A stretch of 64,000 nucleotides of DNA from Pampus argenteus (taxonomy: Eukaryota; Chordata; Actinopteri; Scombriformes; Stromateidae): contig CM072873.1 of assembly GCA_036937835.1 (NCBI GenBank), positions 16,046,001 through 16,110,000 of the forward strand, in the 5' to 3' direction. The position numbers and the translations under genes are program-made. Below the pieces are notes generated by a model that was given only the letters and a program-made list of their open reading frames with translations, ran no database searches and was not told the DNA's origin. Positions 1 through 10,814 of the stretch are shown one piece after another (position 1 is the first letter of the stretch; the number at the start of each line of letters is the position of its first letter).

Positions 1-1
1 A

Positions 2-160
2 AAATTCAGCTATGAGACGATTCTGGAGCACACCGGCACTCATGCCAGCGTGTCAGCACCCAACCATACTAAGAAGAGTCGATTGCCCTTCTTAAAACGC
101 AGGGGGAAAAAACAGCTGATTCCCAAGGACCCGGCACAGCTGTTTCAAGTGCCTGACTGA
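2..160 (+). CDS. C-terminal end of an unidentified protein (partial, last coding exon)
   Basis: An open frame runs from base 2 to a TGA at 158-160 and encodes 52 residues. It starts KFSYETILEHTG, has a basic stretch (KKSRLPFLKRRGKKQ) and ends AQLFQVPD. The window edge cuts it off on the left, so no start or acceptor is visible. The mixed codon choice, the lack of stops over 53 codons and a candidate AATAAA about 500 bases downstream fit the last coding exon of a + strand gene. I do not recognise the family. In human the genes on this side of CLDN11 include SKIL and PRKCI, but the peptide matches neither as far as I can tell. It could also be a chance open frame. Confidence 0.5.
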   Translation, partial: KFSYETILEHTGTHASVSAPNHTKKSRLPFLKRRGKKQLIPKDPAQLFQVPD

Positions 161-654
161 CCAAGGAATTAAATTAAATAACGCGTCTGCCTGCAAGCCT
201 GCCTGCCAACTTATGTGTCTGTCAGTTCATCCTGTCCGTCTTTGAATCAGTACTACAGTAATTGATTTTTTTTTTTTTTTGAGGACACTTTGGGGCTGCA
301 AAATAAGCCGTAAACACATCGCTGACATATTATCATTTTACAAAGTTGATTAACTTGTTAGCAAACGGCTGCCTATTTACACATCCAGCAAACGCATAGC
401 AATGCTTGAAAGCATTTGGAGTAAAAGTATCTGGCAATCCGACTAATGTTGTCCAATATTTATCTTCCGTTTGTCCACCAACAACAGTGTGGAGGGAAAT
501 ATCTGGCTTTATTTATGTTCACCTTCAACAGTTTAGCTGCTATGCTTCGTCTGTTGTAGTGAACAGCGACTGCGACTGAAAACAAGAGCAGTGAGAGTGA
601 ACCAAACAGTAAATTTGCAGGCCATAAAATGAAAACAACTCAACTGGAGAAAAA

Positions 655-660
655 AATAAA
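655..660 (+). terminator. Candidate polyadenylation signal (AATAAA)
   Basis: An AATAAA hexamer lies in an AAATAAATAAATAAA run about 495 bases after the stop codon of the partial + strand gene. It is a reasonable cleavage signal for that gene, but A-rich runs produce such hexamers by chance. Confidence 0.35.
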
Positions 661-814
661 TAAATAAACTGTATAGTTAACTGGAAGAGTCCAAAAAGAA
701 GTAGTCTGTGCGTTTGTCACTATGTGCCACAACTTTCAAATTACACAAAGTCTCTGTTTTAATATAAAAATATTCATTAGAGTGACTTCAAAGAAAGAGA
801 CTTCAGTTTAATAA

Positions 815-970
815 GATATGCTATTTCTTTCTTCCCCAAGAGTGAGATGAGCAGAACAATATTAATCTCATGTAATGCACTGACAACTAAGGGGGAGTCT
901 GTGTTTAGCCTAGTTTAGCATAAAGACAGGCAGAGGAAACGGCCTCTAGTCGTCGTGCTGGGCTCGTCCT
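815..970 (+). repeat. Old interspersed repeat, copy 1 (teleost family with TTAGCATAAAGAC core)
   Basis: The stretch has, in order, a pyrimidine-rich CTATTTCTTTCTTCCCC block, AGAGTGAGATGAG, an ATTAATCTCATG block, then TTTAGCATAAAGACAGG and GGAAAC. From memory this order matches a very common non-autonomous repeat in spiny-rayed fish genomes (a segment ending with a TTAGCATAAAGACTGG-like core). A second copy in the opposite orientation lies at 26256-26360. The family name is not known to me; the assignment rests on recognised wording of the consensus, not on a search. Confidence 0.55.
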
Positions 971-2798
971 ATTCAACAAGGCCTGACACATGAACTACTT
1001 AAATGCCTACCTGTCATACGGACTATTTCCATAATTATGCATTATAACTTTTATTATCTTGTAAATGCAATTGCACTAACAGCCCAATACGGTTCTAAAA
1101 ACAGCTCTTTTTCTTGTAATTGTCTGTCTGTGCATATGTCTGTTTACCGTCAGTTTTTATTCTTCTAACTTCGGACAGAGTCAGGTTAATCGTTTTCCAT
1201 TCCTTTAACGTAATCCTATAGTTCACATATGGCCCGACTTCAACTCAGTCCAGGACTGCAGAGCCTCTCATCCAAAATGATATACGAGTCATGACAGGTC
1301 TCCCCCTCTCTATCTCTCCGTCTCACTGTCTCACTGCCCAACACATTCCCATCTCCTATATTAGATAATGCACAGCCCACCATGTAAAGAGCAATATATT
1401 ATTCTATTCCTGGTGACAACAGAGGAGAAGGGGGGAGAAGGGGGGAGGATTATAGAGAGTAGAAAGATGGGGAGGCTAATTTAAGCAGTTTGAAAATGCT
1501 GGAGAGAGAGTAGGGGAGGGGTTTGGAAAGGAGGGAGTTAAGGCTTAATGGAAATAAATGCATGTAGTAAGGTGCCAACTGTCAGGGAGATCTGAAATAT
1601 GTTTATAGATGAGAGTTTCAGAACATGTATTTTGGTACAAACAAAATGCCCCTTTGCTAATCCACTCTCCTCACCCCTGCTACCTACGTAAATCTCTTCC
1701 CAGCACTAATGAACTATTACGACAAATACCAAGAGTATATTTACTGTGTTGACAGAGGCTGCGCTCCTCAGTCCCGGAGGGCCAGAGAGAGTTATACATA
1801 AACCTGCTTTTCACTCTTCTCCCCTTGTCTTTGTTTCTAGTTGTAACTCTTTTTTGTCTCCCGCTCAGCCATATGGGGAATGACACACATATCTCTCATC
1901 TTCTCCCGCAGAGTGAAGGGGCTGTGCAGCACTGTTACGTTCTGTGCGGTATGTAGTTAGCAGAGCCTGTGGTGATGTATTGAGCGTAATGGCCAACAGC
2001 GTTTGTTGAGATTAATTGATACTAATGGCTAACACAGTTAGTGGTGAGTGATGGCTGCTACACTGCAGACACACTGGAGGATGAGACACAAATCAAGTTA
2101 CGACTTGGCTTCCCACTGCAGCAACGTGCTCCGTCTGTTTCTGTCGTCTATAGCGCAGTCTGGAACAAACAAGATCTGTGTTGTGGGACAATAAAAGCAG
2201 CGCTTCAGCCACTCAGTTACATGTGAGTTTTACTGGAAGGGTTTGTTCCAAACTGTGACATCCAGTTTGACAACTGAGTTTCTAACAATGAAACACTGAC
2301 ACTCGGGGAAGGGAAGTTAACGGTTGAGCGTTACCTCGGTTGACTGTTTTAAAGTAAGCAACAGTTTAAAAAAACAGAAAGTGTATAAAACACAAGTGTC
2401 ATAAGTTTTGAAAAAGAAATCACTCTCTTTGCAAAAAAATGAAAATGTCGAGCAAACGTTCACATCCAGAAGTATCCAGTAAAGCAAACAGTCAGCAGGC
2501 AGCTACGATATCAACATTATGACAAGAAGTGATGCGAGTGATGGATATGCAGATGGAAAGAGAGAAGAGGATGTAAGTATAATCCATCTTAATCATGTCT
2601 ATCCCAAAAAAAAAAACTAAGCAAGAAATGCATGACAACACCAAGCATGGAGCAATAGCTATAAAATAGCTCTCACCAGTTTAACTATAGAGTAACTATA
2701 GTAACAATAGAGTAACAGGTGGAGGGATCTATCTATCTATTGACGCTTAACTAGTAGGTTTCAGGAGCAGGACCACACCTCAACCACGCAGCCTCCAA

Positions 2799-2822
2799 CC
2801 TATAAATACCAACCTAACTCTC
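2799..2822 (+). repeat. 24-bp direct repeat, copy 1
   Basis: Twenty-four bases beginning CCTATAAATACCAACC are repeated without mismatch at 3747-3770, 948 bases further on. Flanks differ, so either the surroundings have diverged or only this short block was copied. It flanks the CpG-rich promoter-like segment. Confidence 0.7.
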
Positions 2823-2958
2823 CTTATTGCCTTAAGTACACTCATTCAAAGGTCATTGCAGCAACAAAGTTAAAGCTACCAGCAGATATTAGCGGTTTTC
2901 TGTCCATTTCTTGACAGACAGACTATGCTTCATTCATTTTTAGACAAACGCAACTCAC

Positions 2959-3350
2959 CACGCACCAGGAGCTGCAGGTAGTCTGGTTGCTGGTCCGGTC
3001 CAAGCAGGCCAGAGTCTGCTAGTGTCCTCCAGCCACGTTAGAGCAGTCAGACCACGGCGACAACATGAGACGCCACAGGCATGAATAACCACAGGAGCAG
3101 GCGGTTTTAACTCAGCCATATACGGCAGCGCACTCCTCTCCAATCCCGCAGTCTTCACATCCACAAACGGAGCCCGACATCCGAGAAGCGTCTGCAACGG
3201 TTCCCTTTAACTGCATCCACGATAAAGCCAGACGAGTTTCCCGCGGTTCCGGCTTCCTCACCTGAGCCAACCACCACTAGAGTAGTCATGCGTGACGTCA
3301 CAGAGCCTGCGCCGCTTCTTACAGGTCGTATTTCCCTGTGCGCATGCTCA
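2959..3350 (-). promoter_or_regulatory. CpG-rich promoter-like segment with minus-strand first-exon donors
   Basis: This stretch has many CpG dinucleotides in a CpG-poor background. It holds a perfect CRE (TGACGTCA, 3293-3300), an NRF1-like site (TGCGCATGCTCA, 3339-3350) and an ETS-like TTCCGG near 3247. On the - strand two strong splice donors follow: CAG|GTGAGG after 3262 and GTG|GTGAGT after 2959. That is what the start of a transcript running left out of the window would look like. No recognisable protein starts here: the short - strand frame opening MTTLVVVGSGEE is not a known family. It may be a long non-coding RNA or a 5' non-coding exon. Confidence 0.4.
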
Positions 3351-3648
3351 CTCTCAATGGGCAGCCTCTTCATCATCTCCAGCGAACACCTGGTCACACA
3401 TTCAGCTTTTCTCGCCACACCCCTGACACATCCCACTGTTCTTAGACATCATTGGATGTTCTCAATAACGTCACTAATGGTTGCCATTACACATATAGGG
3501 TTGCCAGTTACTAGCCCTCCAGCTATCCTCCAAAAAACTTCACTCCTCAGACTCAGAAATTTCCTTGCCGCCTTCCTCTCACTGCTGACTCTCCATCACC
3601 CTGCATCCACACCAACCACTCCGGATACCGCACTCCTCACATTGCACT

Positions 3649-3705
3649 CATCCAAACTCTTCCTCTTCAACAAATCATTTAAATGTATCTTGTTGATGGT
3701 GTGGA
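3649..3705 (+). repeat. Imperfect duplicated block, copy A
   Basis: The block CATCCAAACTCTTCCTC...TATCTTGTTGATGG recurs at 3946-3993 with a few substitutions and a 5-6 base deletion. Both copies lie near the 24-bp repeat at 3747-3770, so the segment from about 3480 to 4010 looks like one composite repeat. I do not recognise a transposon family. Confidence 0.6.
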
Positions 3706-3746
3706 CATTGTTAGTTATTTGAAGCTCAAATAGCAAGTTTCAGTTT

Positions 3747-3770
3747 CCTATAAATACCAACCTAACTCTC
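3747..3770 (+). repeat. 24-bp direct repeat, copy 2
   Basis: Identical to 2799-2822 over 24 bases. It sits between the two copies of the imperfect duplication at 3649-3705 and 3946-3993. Confidence 0.7.
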
Positions 3771-3945
3771 TCCTCTTCGCGCTCATAATCCGTGCCCCAT
3801 CCCGCCACCCTCTTCATCCTTCTCTCATTCCCTCTCCTTCCTCTTCTTTGTAGGTTCCCGAGGGGATACGTTGTTGCCCGGGTGTTGTTGCAGTTTCCCC
3901 CATAAGGCTCCCCACAACGAATTCGGCAAGCAGAAGCACAGTACC

Positions 3946-3993
3946 CATCCAAAGTCTTCCTCTTCAATAAAACATTTATCTTGTTGATGGCAT
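3946..3993 (+). repeat. Imperfect duplicated block, copy B
   Basis: Second copy of the block at 3649-3705. It is shorter because the AAATG after the ATTT run is missing. Translated in the same frame both copies give similar peptides (FLFNKSF versus FLFNKTF), which simple DNA similarity also explains. Confidence 0.6.
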
Positions 3994-5268
3994 GGTCCTT
4001 GCTAGTGAAAAGTACGTTTTTTGGGAAAGGATTTCTTCTGAGATGTACTCACTACAATTTGACTATTCAGTAAAACTTTGTAAACTACACGTTGTTAAAT
4101 AACACTCAAACCCACAGAAGCCCAACTGAGACAGAGTTGAATTGATTTTCTTGTTTCAAATTACAAGAAACATTAATCCTGAGGGTGTGTTGAGAAATAG
4201 CAGACGTGGGTACATGTGAAAAGTTTTGTTCCAAAATGAGATGCCAGCTATTTAAAGAAAGAAGTCTGATATTGTACTTGCATATATTTGCAGACTGAAT
4301 GATATGTGTATTTCAGAGTTAAGATAATGTTGTTGTTTTTTTTGCTGAACAGAAAAATTATATCACATTTTGAGAGAAACCTAATCAGTTACAGTAACAT
4401 CACTGTTGCACAGTAGCATAAACTGATCCTCCTCTCCTCTGCATCGGCCTCCTGTTAATCACAGAATGTGACTTAACAGCCATTTGAAAAAGTACCCATC
4501 ATCCCCCTCGGCCAGGATGACTCATCCAATGTGACTGCTGCTCCATCACAGTGGGCTGGCCCTAAAAAGGTTCCCCCTTTTCCTCCAATCACTCTATCAT
4601 TGCACCTCTTCAACTCCCTGCTCATAACTCATTCCCTGGAACGGCACCCCCCTACCTCTGAACTGGACCACTAGTCTTGATTTGGGTGAGACAAAGAGTG
4701 TGTCATTGCTCCTTATCTCTTTCAATTGCCCGACTGACAGCTCAGACAGCATGAAGGGTAGCAGAGGAGTTACTCTGCCATGCTTCCTCTCTCTCTCTTC
4801 TGCTTCACTGTGTTTTAAACTTCCCCTTGTGTTCAGATGCCCCATCCACACACACACATACACAGTCTATATGTCCCCTCTTTCCTTCCCCAGGAGGGCT
4901 AAAATCCCATCAGCTCCCCATGTCAGCATGGCTGTTGCAATCCTCACCTCATTAGCATAATATTCCCATTCCCTTGCCGCCTCACGTCTCACTCCTCCTG
5001 TAACAGACAAAATACTCTGGGAATCATAGTGGGATATGCCCTGCTAAGACCGACTTTACTCCTTCTTTGTGACTTTGTTTTTCTAACCCACTCTCATACT
5101 TTCTTGTTCTGTCTGTCTCTTTCTTTCTTATAGGAAGGATATACAGAATAATAGTGGGAGAGATAAAGTCTAACACTGTCTGTTTACATGACTGACTGAC
5201 TCAAACCACTTACCCCACTGATCTATATTGTGGTCATATCTTACCACTTTTACCCTAGATGTGATAGA

Positions 5269-5294
5269 CACACACACACACACACACACACACA
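5269..5294. repeat. (CA)n microsatellite
   Basis: Thirteen CA units, near perfect. Confidence 0.95.
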
Positions 5295-7216
5295 GACTCA
5301 CACACATATATAATTAATCATATGCTGGAGTGTCAGCTTGGGCCCAGTGTAAGTGCTGGAGGGCTGACCTGAGGAGTGTCCAGGGCTTGCAAATTGTGCG
5401 TTAGAGCTTTGTAATTGCGAAAAACTCCAGTAAGTGCCTGCAGCACTTCATCTCAACTTAACTTTTATTTTTGTATTTTATCTGTCTTATTCTGTCCTAC
5501 TTTAGCTTGTTTTTTTATTTTGTATTTGCTCTTTTTTTAAAATTGTATTTACATGTACTTTGATGATGTATTTCTTCTGCACTTAATGCTTTCAGTGTTT
5601 TATGTAAAGCAAACTTTGAATTGCCTTGTTGTTAAAATGTACCATACAGTATAAATATTGATTAAGAACAACTTTCAGTCTCCGTTAAAACATAATGAAA
5701 CTGTACTGAATGACCACACTGTAACCCAGTACCTCCTGCAGAGAGGTAAAAGACAATAAAAACATACTTTATTATCTTCAGTCAGAGTCATTCACTTCCA
5801 AGCAGCTGCATATTGGGCTTGTACCGTTGCTTCAAACCTGCTGGCTCCAACTTAATGTTTTTCATCAGTCTTTTGTCCCATTGAAGCCTCAGTATGCTGT
5901 TTCTTTCTGTATTCTTTTTCTTCTTGTTGCAGCTGGTTGGAAAAAATGCAGTCCACGTTGTAAGGTAAGGTAAGGTGAGGTAATACTGACCATTGAACTG
6001 AAAAATTGCAAGCACATTGTAATGACCTGAAAATATTGATAGGTGCATTAGGATGAATATTGCCTTTCCCATCTGTTTTTTTTTCTTCCTGTTTTTTGTG
6101 TTCCAAATAAAGACAGAAAACAGACCTGAAAATATCAGATTATATGCTTTTTACCCATTTATATATTCATAATGCATATCTGATCTGAAAAAAAAGAGAC
6201 AATTGAGTACATTTGTGTCAGTCACAGTGTAAACAAATCATTTGTTATGACCAGATTGAGCAATGGACAAAACATGACAAGAGGAAGTGGGCCGAACATG
6301 CTGTTATAGTCATTGACCTTGCGTCTCAGTCTGTGTCTGTCTTCCTCTTAGACTGATTGCTATGCTGCTGCCACCCTCACTGGAGTGATGTGAGTGATGG
6401 AGGACTTACTTAACTCCATCCAAGAAGGACAGGAGGAAGGATACACTAATGTCCTACAACACCTGAATGTCAACTGTGGGCTATTGTTGTCCTATATCGC
6501 CCCCTGTTGGTGATGTGGAGAACTGAGCTCCAAAAAGCTCCAAAACCATGATTCCAGCAATATAGATGCACAGCAAGGAATAGTATGATAATTGTTTTTA
6601 TGATGAATTGTGAATGAACTACTTTTACTTGTTATAAAGTATATTTTACATTGTGGTATTTATGCTTTTATTAACTGCATTCAGAACTGCTTACTAGGTG
6701 ATTTCAGACGTCTAAAAGAGGCACTGATTGCGTTGATGCGCATGTAAAATGCAACATGGCCAGTAGATGGCAGCAGATTATGTAAAATATTTTTTTCTCT
6801 GCTCTCTGAATCGACTAACTACAGAGGATATATTGTCTCGTTTGATACAAAAAGAGGAGGCAGTGCAGGGGATTTTTTGAATAGACAATAAATAGGAGGT
6901 GCGTGTGTTTTTTTTCTTCTTCTCCAGTTAAATCGAGCTATCTGATTGGTTGAAACTATTACGGTACTTTTTTCACTGGTAGTGAAAAGCTTCAGTCTTT
7001 TGAAGTGCGCATCAGATCCCAATTGATGGACTTCCTGAAAGGAAACTTTTAACACTGGATTAATCTATATGATGGAATATCAGTCCTAAAGTCAGAGTTG
7101 GTGTTTTATCCTTATACATTTAATTATTTTATTTTTATTTTTTTATTGTACACAGCTTCACTTTTGAGCTTCTTTAACTTTATATCTTTGGACCTTTGGA
7201 TAAGTCACTTTGCGCC

Positions 7217-7442
7217 ATGGCGAGCTCTTGTCTCCAACTGAGTGGCTGTCTCGTCAGCTGCCTCGGCTGGCTGTGCATCGTGATCGCAACAGCCACCAAT
7301 GACTGGGTGATTATATGTAAATACGGGTTAAACACCTGCAAAAAGATGGATGAGCTGGAAGCCAAGGGACTGTGGGCGGACTGTGTCATTTCCACAGGAC
7401 TCTACCACTGTGTCACCCTAACTCAGATTCTGGACCTGCCAG
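7217..7442 (+). CDS. cldn11: cldn11 coding exon 1
   Basis: Encodes TM1 and the first extracellular loop with the GLW-C-C signature. Ends in the middle of a codon (CCA G|gtaaat, phase 1). Confidence 0.95.
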
Positions 7443-9611
7443 GTAAATATGGTTGTGTGTATATCCCCATAGGACATCAGTTTTATGTGTTTAGACATGT
7501 TTATTTTATATTTTCTCATAGTGTTCCTTTACAGTGTAAAATTAAACATTATTATTCCTCATTAATGATCCATGATCCTTTTCAGGATAGTTATCAGCTC
7601 CATTATTCCCATCGGTGGTAAAATATTACTCAGAAGTTTTATTTTATTTTATTGATAATGTATGTGTGTGTGTGTGTTTCATATGTGTTTCTAGCCTACA
7701 TCCAGACAACTCGTGCCTTGATGATCACAGGTTCGATCCTGGGTCTCCCAGCAGTGGGTATGCTCCTCATGTCCATGCCCTGTATCAACCTTGGCGGCGA
7801 ACCTCAGAGCTCCAAGAATAAACGCACCATCCTGGGAGGAATCCTCACATTCATAATTGGTAAGAGACTCAATTTTATGTGTTTTCTAACAATTTAGTGA
7901 AAAAGACTGAAAATCAGATGCAAATCAGAACATGTCAAATTGTTTCGCGCTCACATGTACACACCAATTTCATGACCTTTGACCTTAACTCGAATGCTCG
8001 GGAGCTGCCCAGAGCAGAGGATGTTGAACATGGCTGTCTTCCTCCCTAGGGTGGACACATGTGCACACACACTCACACTCACACACACACACACACACAC
8101 ACTTATATGTTTCTGTTCCATTAAACCCCTCCCCCCCAGATCCCATCACATTCCTCTCCTCCACCTACTCTCATCCACACCCTGCCTTTGTCCTGAACCA
8201 CATGGAAACTCACTCAGTGAAATGCCCAGTTTACTGTGCTTATAAATATTTGACTGGTGCTGCTGTGTTTCCAACACCTGTGTACCTCAAATGAAATGTT
8301 TATGTGTGACCACAATTTGACTTTTCCATTGTCACAGTTTTTCATAAGGAAACTGTTTCCAACAAGTGCATATCCACGAATCCCAAAACATCTACCAAAT
8401 AATGAAAGTTCTGGCTTTCTTAATAGATTATCCACTTGCCATAATGCCCCCATTGAGTCCAATTTTTAATTAATTATTTTTGTTCACTGTGAAGCACCAG
8501 CTTTCAATCCGCACATTATTTGTGGCTTCAGTTTTTTTTTTTTTTCAGTTTTACAATGATTTCACACTGCTGTTCTGTGTAGCTTCTGGTGTGTATTGGC
8601 AAGAACCCAACATATACTAGACGCGTCCCTGTCAGCTGTATAGGGAATTCAATATTTTTATAGGTCTTAAGAGAAAGGTAAGCTAAGCTGCTCTACTGTA
8701 GTTCAAGGCAAAGCTTATATAACAACATTAATTCTCACTACTACTAATATTATTCTACACTTTTCTTTTTCATCCAGTCTGTTCTTCCATCCTGCCCTGC
8801 ATGTGAGCGAATTATAAAAAAATAACAAAACTGCAGCAGCATTATTTTTGAAATGCCTCCTTTAAAAACAGTACTAAAAGCACTTGCAGCACTAATATAC
8901 TATATAAATCTTTTCTAACGCACTAAATGCAATTACTAAGGAAGGACCTGTGTGTCTGTACTATAAACTGACACCTGTGAATGACCATTAGCCTATTTGT
9001 GTAGCTGCACAATTTTGCATCCCTATTCTAATTACATTTTACTGTGTTATTCTGTCTCTTTGCCACCCCTGATTGTGATGATGATGATGATATGTGTATA
9101 GGTAGACTTTTTGCACCAGTTTGCCACCCTATTTTTATTACATAATTTGCCATTCATAGTCATAACTGTGTAGTAATACAAAATGTACGTGTGTGGGTTA
9201 CTGTAATTGGCACCATTTTGCATCCAGTTTTAAATATTGAGCCTGTCTTGTTTTTTGTTTGTATGTGTATGTCTATCTGTTGCTTTCAGTGGCACCATTT
9301 CATTTTCCCAATTTAACTGTATTTCTGTCTGTCTTCTCACAGCACTGTGTGGTATGGTGTCTACAGTGTGGTTTCCCTTCGGGGCTCACAAGCAGTTTGG
9401 CCTGATGTCGTTCGGCTTCTCCCTCTACACTGGCTGGGTGGGTACTATCCTCTCCCTGCTGGGTGGGTCCATGCTCACCTGTTGCTCCTCAGAGTCCTTT
9501 TCCTCATCCCGTTCCTACCAGGACAACAACCGCTTCTACTACTCCAACCAGGGAGGTGGCAACCCGCCAGCCAACACCTCTGCCAATCACGCAAAGAGCG
9601 CCCATGTCTGA
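7217..9611 (+). CDS. cldn11: Claudin-11, complete (3 coding exons)
   Basis: Coding exons are 7217-7442, 7695-7859 and 9343-9611, giving 219 residues (human CLDN11 has 207). Claudin-11 is a four-pass membrane protein that seals tight junctions, known in vertebrates from myelin, inner ear and Sertoli cells. Seen here: TM1 near residues 8-28; the claudin signature W30, GLW at 51-53, C56 and C65 in the first outer loop; TM2 in exon 2; TM3 and TM4 in exons 2-3. The tail ends in HAKSAHV, the same ending as mammalian claudin-11, with a PDZ-type C-terminus. An in-frame ATG 21 bases upstream (7196) would add MDKSLCA; I chose 7217 because MASSCLQLSG aligns with the family start. Teleosts often have two copies (11a and 11b); I cannot tell which this is. 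Confidence 0.97.
7695..7859 (+). CDS. cldn11: cldn11 coding exon 2
   Basis: Acceptor tttctag precedes CCTACATCC, donor is ATTG|gtaaga. Encodes TM2 (ALMITGSILGLPAV), the short inner loop and the start of TM3. Confidence 0.95.
8063..8102. repeat. (CA)n microsatellite in cldn11 intron 2
   Basis: A CA array interrupted by CT steps, purest from 8080 on. Confidence 0.9.
9343..9611 (+). CDS. cldn11: cldn11 coding exon 3
   Basis: Acceptor cttctcacag. Encodes the end of TM3, the second outer loop (WFPFGAHKQFGL), TM4 and the cytoplasmic tail. The tail is longer than in human by a serine/asparagine-rich insert, which accounts for most of the extra length. Confidence 0.95.
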
Positions 9612-9688
9612 AATGGGAGAGATTCTGAATCCCGAGTAGATGTGTAGTGGACTGTAGTATGTATATAGAGACAGATACACACAAGCAT

Positions 9689-9798
9689 ACACACACACAC
9701 ACACACACACATACATGTTCACATACAATTACAGTTACATGAAACCTTTACTGGAAAAGGAGGACACACACACGCACACACGCACACACACACACACA
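9689..9798. repeat. Two (CA)n arrays in the cldn11 3'UTR
   Basis: Pure CA from 9689 to 9712 and a CA array with CG interruptions from 9763 to 9798, about 80-190 bases after the stop codon. Confidence 0.9.
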
Positions 9799-10808
9799 AA
9801 AAATCATTCATGTTGGTTTTTTGTGTGAGAAAATACACAAATTCTTGAATGAGCAAACAGTTCACACATCCAGACACACAAAGACTGTTTTTGTTGGAGT
9901 TCTTTTTTAGCCAATGGATTGTTTTTGTATTGCAGAGGTCATCCTCCAGCCTCCTCATGTTGGGCGTGGTATGGACTCGTAGTTTCATGCAGCTCATGAG
10001 TAACTGCTTGCACAGCAGCCTGAGGTCCGAATTACCATGGGCATGTGGACTGAGATATTGATCTTTTATATTACTTATATTTTTCTATGCAAATGCTTGA
10101 GTGCCTTTATTAAAAATATGTTTTTAAAAATGTATGAAAAAAAAAAGATGTGTTATTTTAATCAGAGCAGGGTATTAAAGTGTTATGTTTGGAATTGAAA
10201 ATGGGTTCACTAACATTACATGTGTACATTGATTTTTCTTTGACAGTATTGTATAACTCTCTAGTGCATTTGCCTCTCACGATAGATTTGTTTATAAAAC
10301 GTAGCAACGTAGCTACAGCAGGATGGGAACATAAATTTTACAAAAATTTATGAACTGTATTATCACTCTATCATTTGTGGCACAAAGTTATATCTTGTGG
10401 TATTTTTGCTTGAGCACTGATGAACTATTTTTCTATGACTAATGTGCATCTATCTTAGGTTTGAATAACAACTGAGAAAAAAAATCAGGTTATCCTGTGG
10501 AATTATACATTTCTATTTAACATCTTCACATAGAATAGCTCTTAAACAGATATGTAGGTTAAAGTGTTTTTACTATTGTGTACTTAAAAAAAAAAAGAAA
10601 AATAAAAGAAATCAATGTAATGTAGATTAGCTTGTCTTTCAGGAATACTTGAATGCTCAATATCTCAAATGTGCTCTGAACATAGACAACCTGATACAGT
10701 ATTACCCAATCAGAGGGCATCTGATATTCTCAACTCAGATCCTTGCCGAAGCAGTGTTAGCTATGATTATTTATTGTTTCACTGATGTGCTTTTGTTTGA
10801 TTTTCTTT

Positions 10809-10814
10809 AATAAA
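10809..10814 (+). terminator. cldn11: Candidate polyadenylation signal of cldn11 (AATAAA)
   Basis: AATAAA in the context CTTTAATAAAGACAAAATG, 1.2 kb after the stop, followed by GT-rich sequence near 10900. An alternative is the AATAAA in the A-rich run near 10600. Confidence 0.45.

Larger units (their letters stand above)
161..2950. other. Non-coding interval, probably 3'UTR then intergenic
   Basis: No coding exon could be supported here. The first 500 bases are a plausible 3'UTR of the partial gene at the left edge. The remainder holds one old interspersed repeat (815-970), purine-rich stretches around 1420-1550 and a short ATCT run near 2727. Open frames in this interval have no recognisable product. 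Confidence 0.5.
3351..7216. other. Intergenic interval upstream of cldn11
   Basis: No supported coding exon. It contains an imperfect duplication (3649-3705 and 3946-3993), a short CA array, a low-GC stretch around 5460-5760, and about 500 bases directly before the cldn11 start that should include its 5'UTR and promoter. I could not place a TATA box or start site. Confidence 0.5.

Noticed and set aside
3288..3722. 144-codon + strand frame as a gene
   Set aside because: No family resemblance, spans the promoter-like segment and a duplicated repeat, and has no supporting splice or start context.
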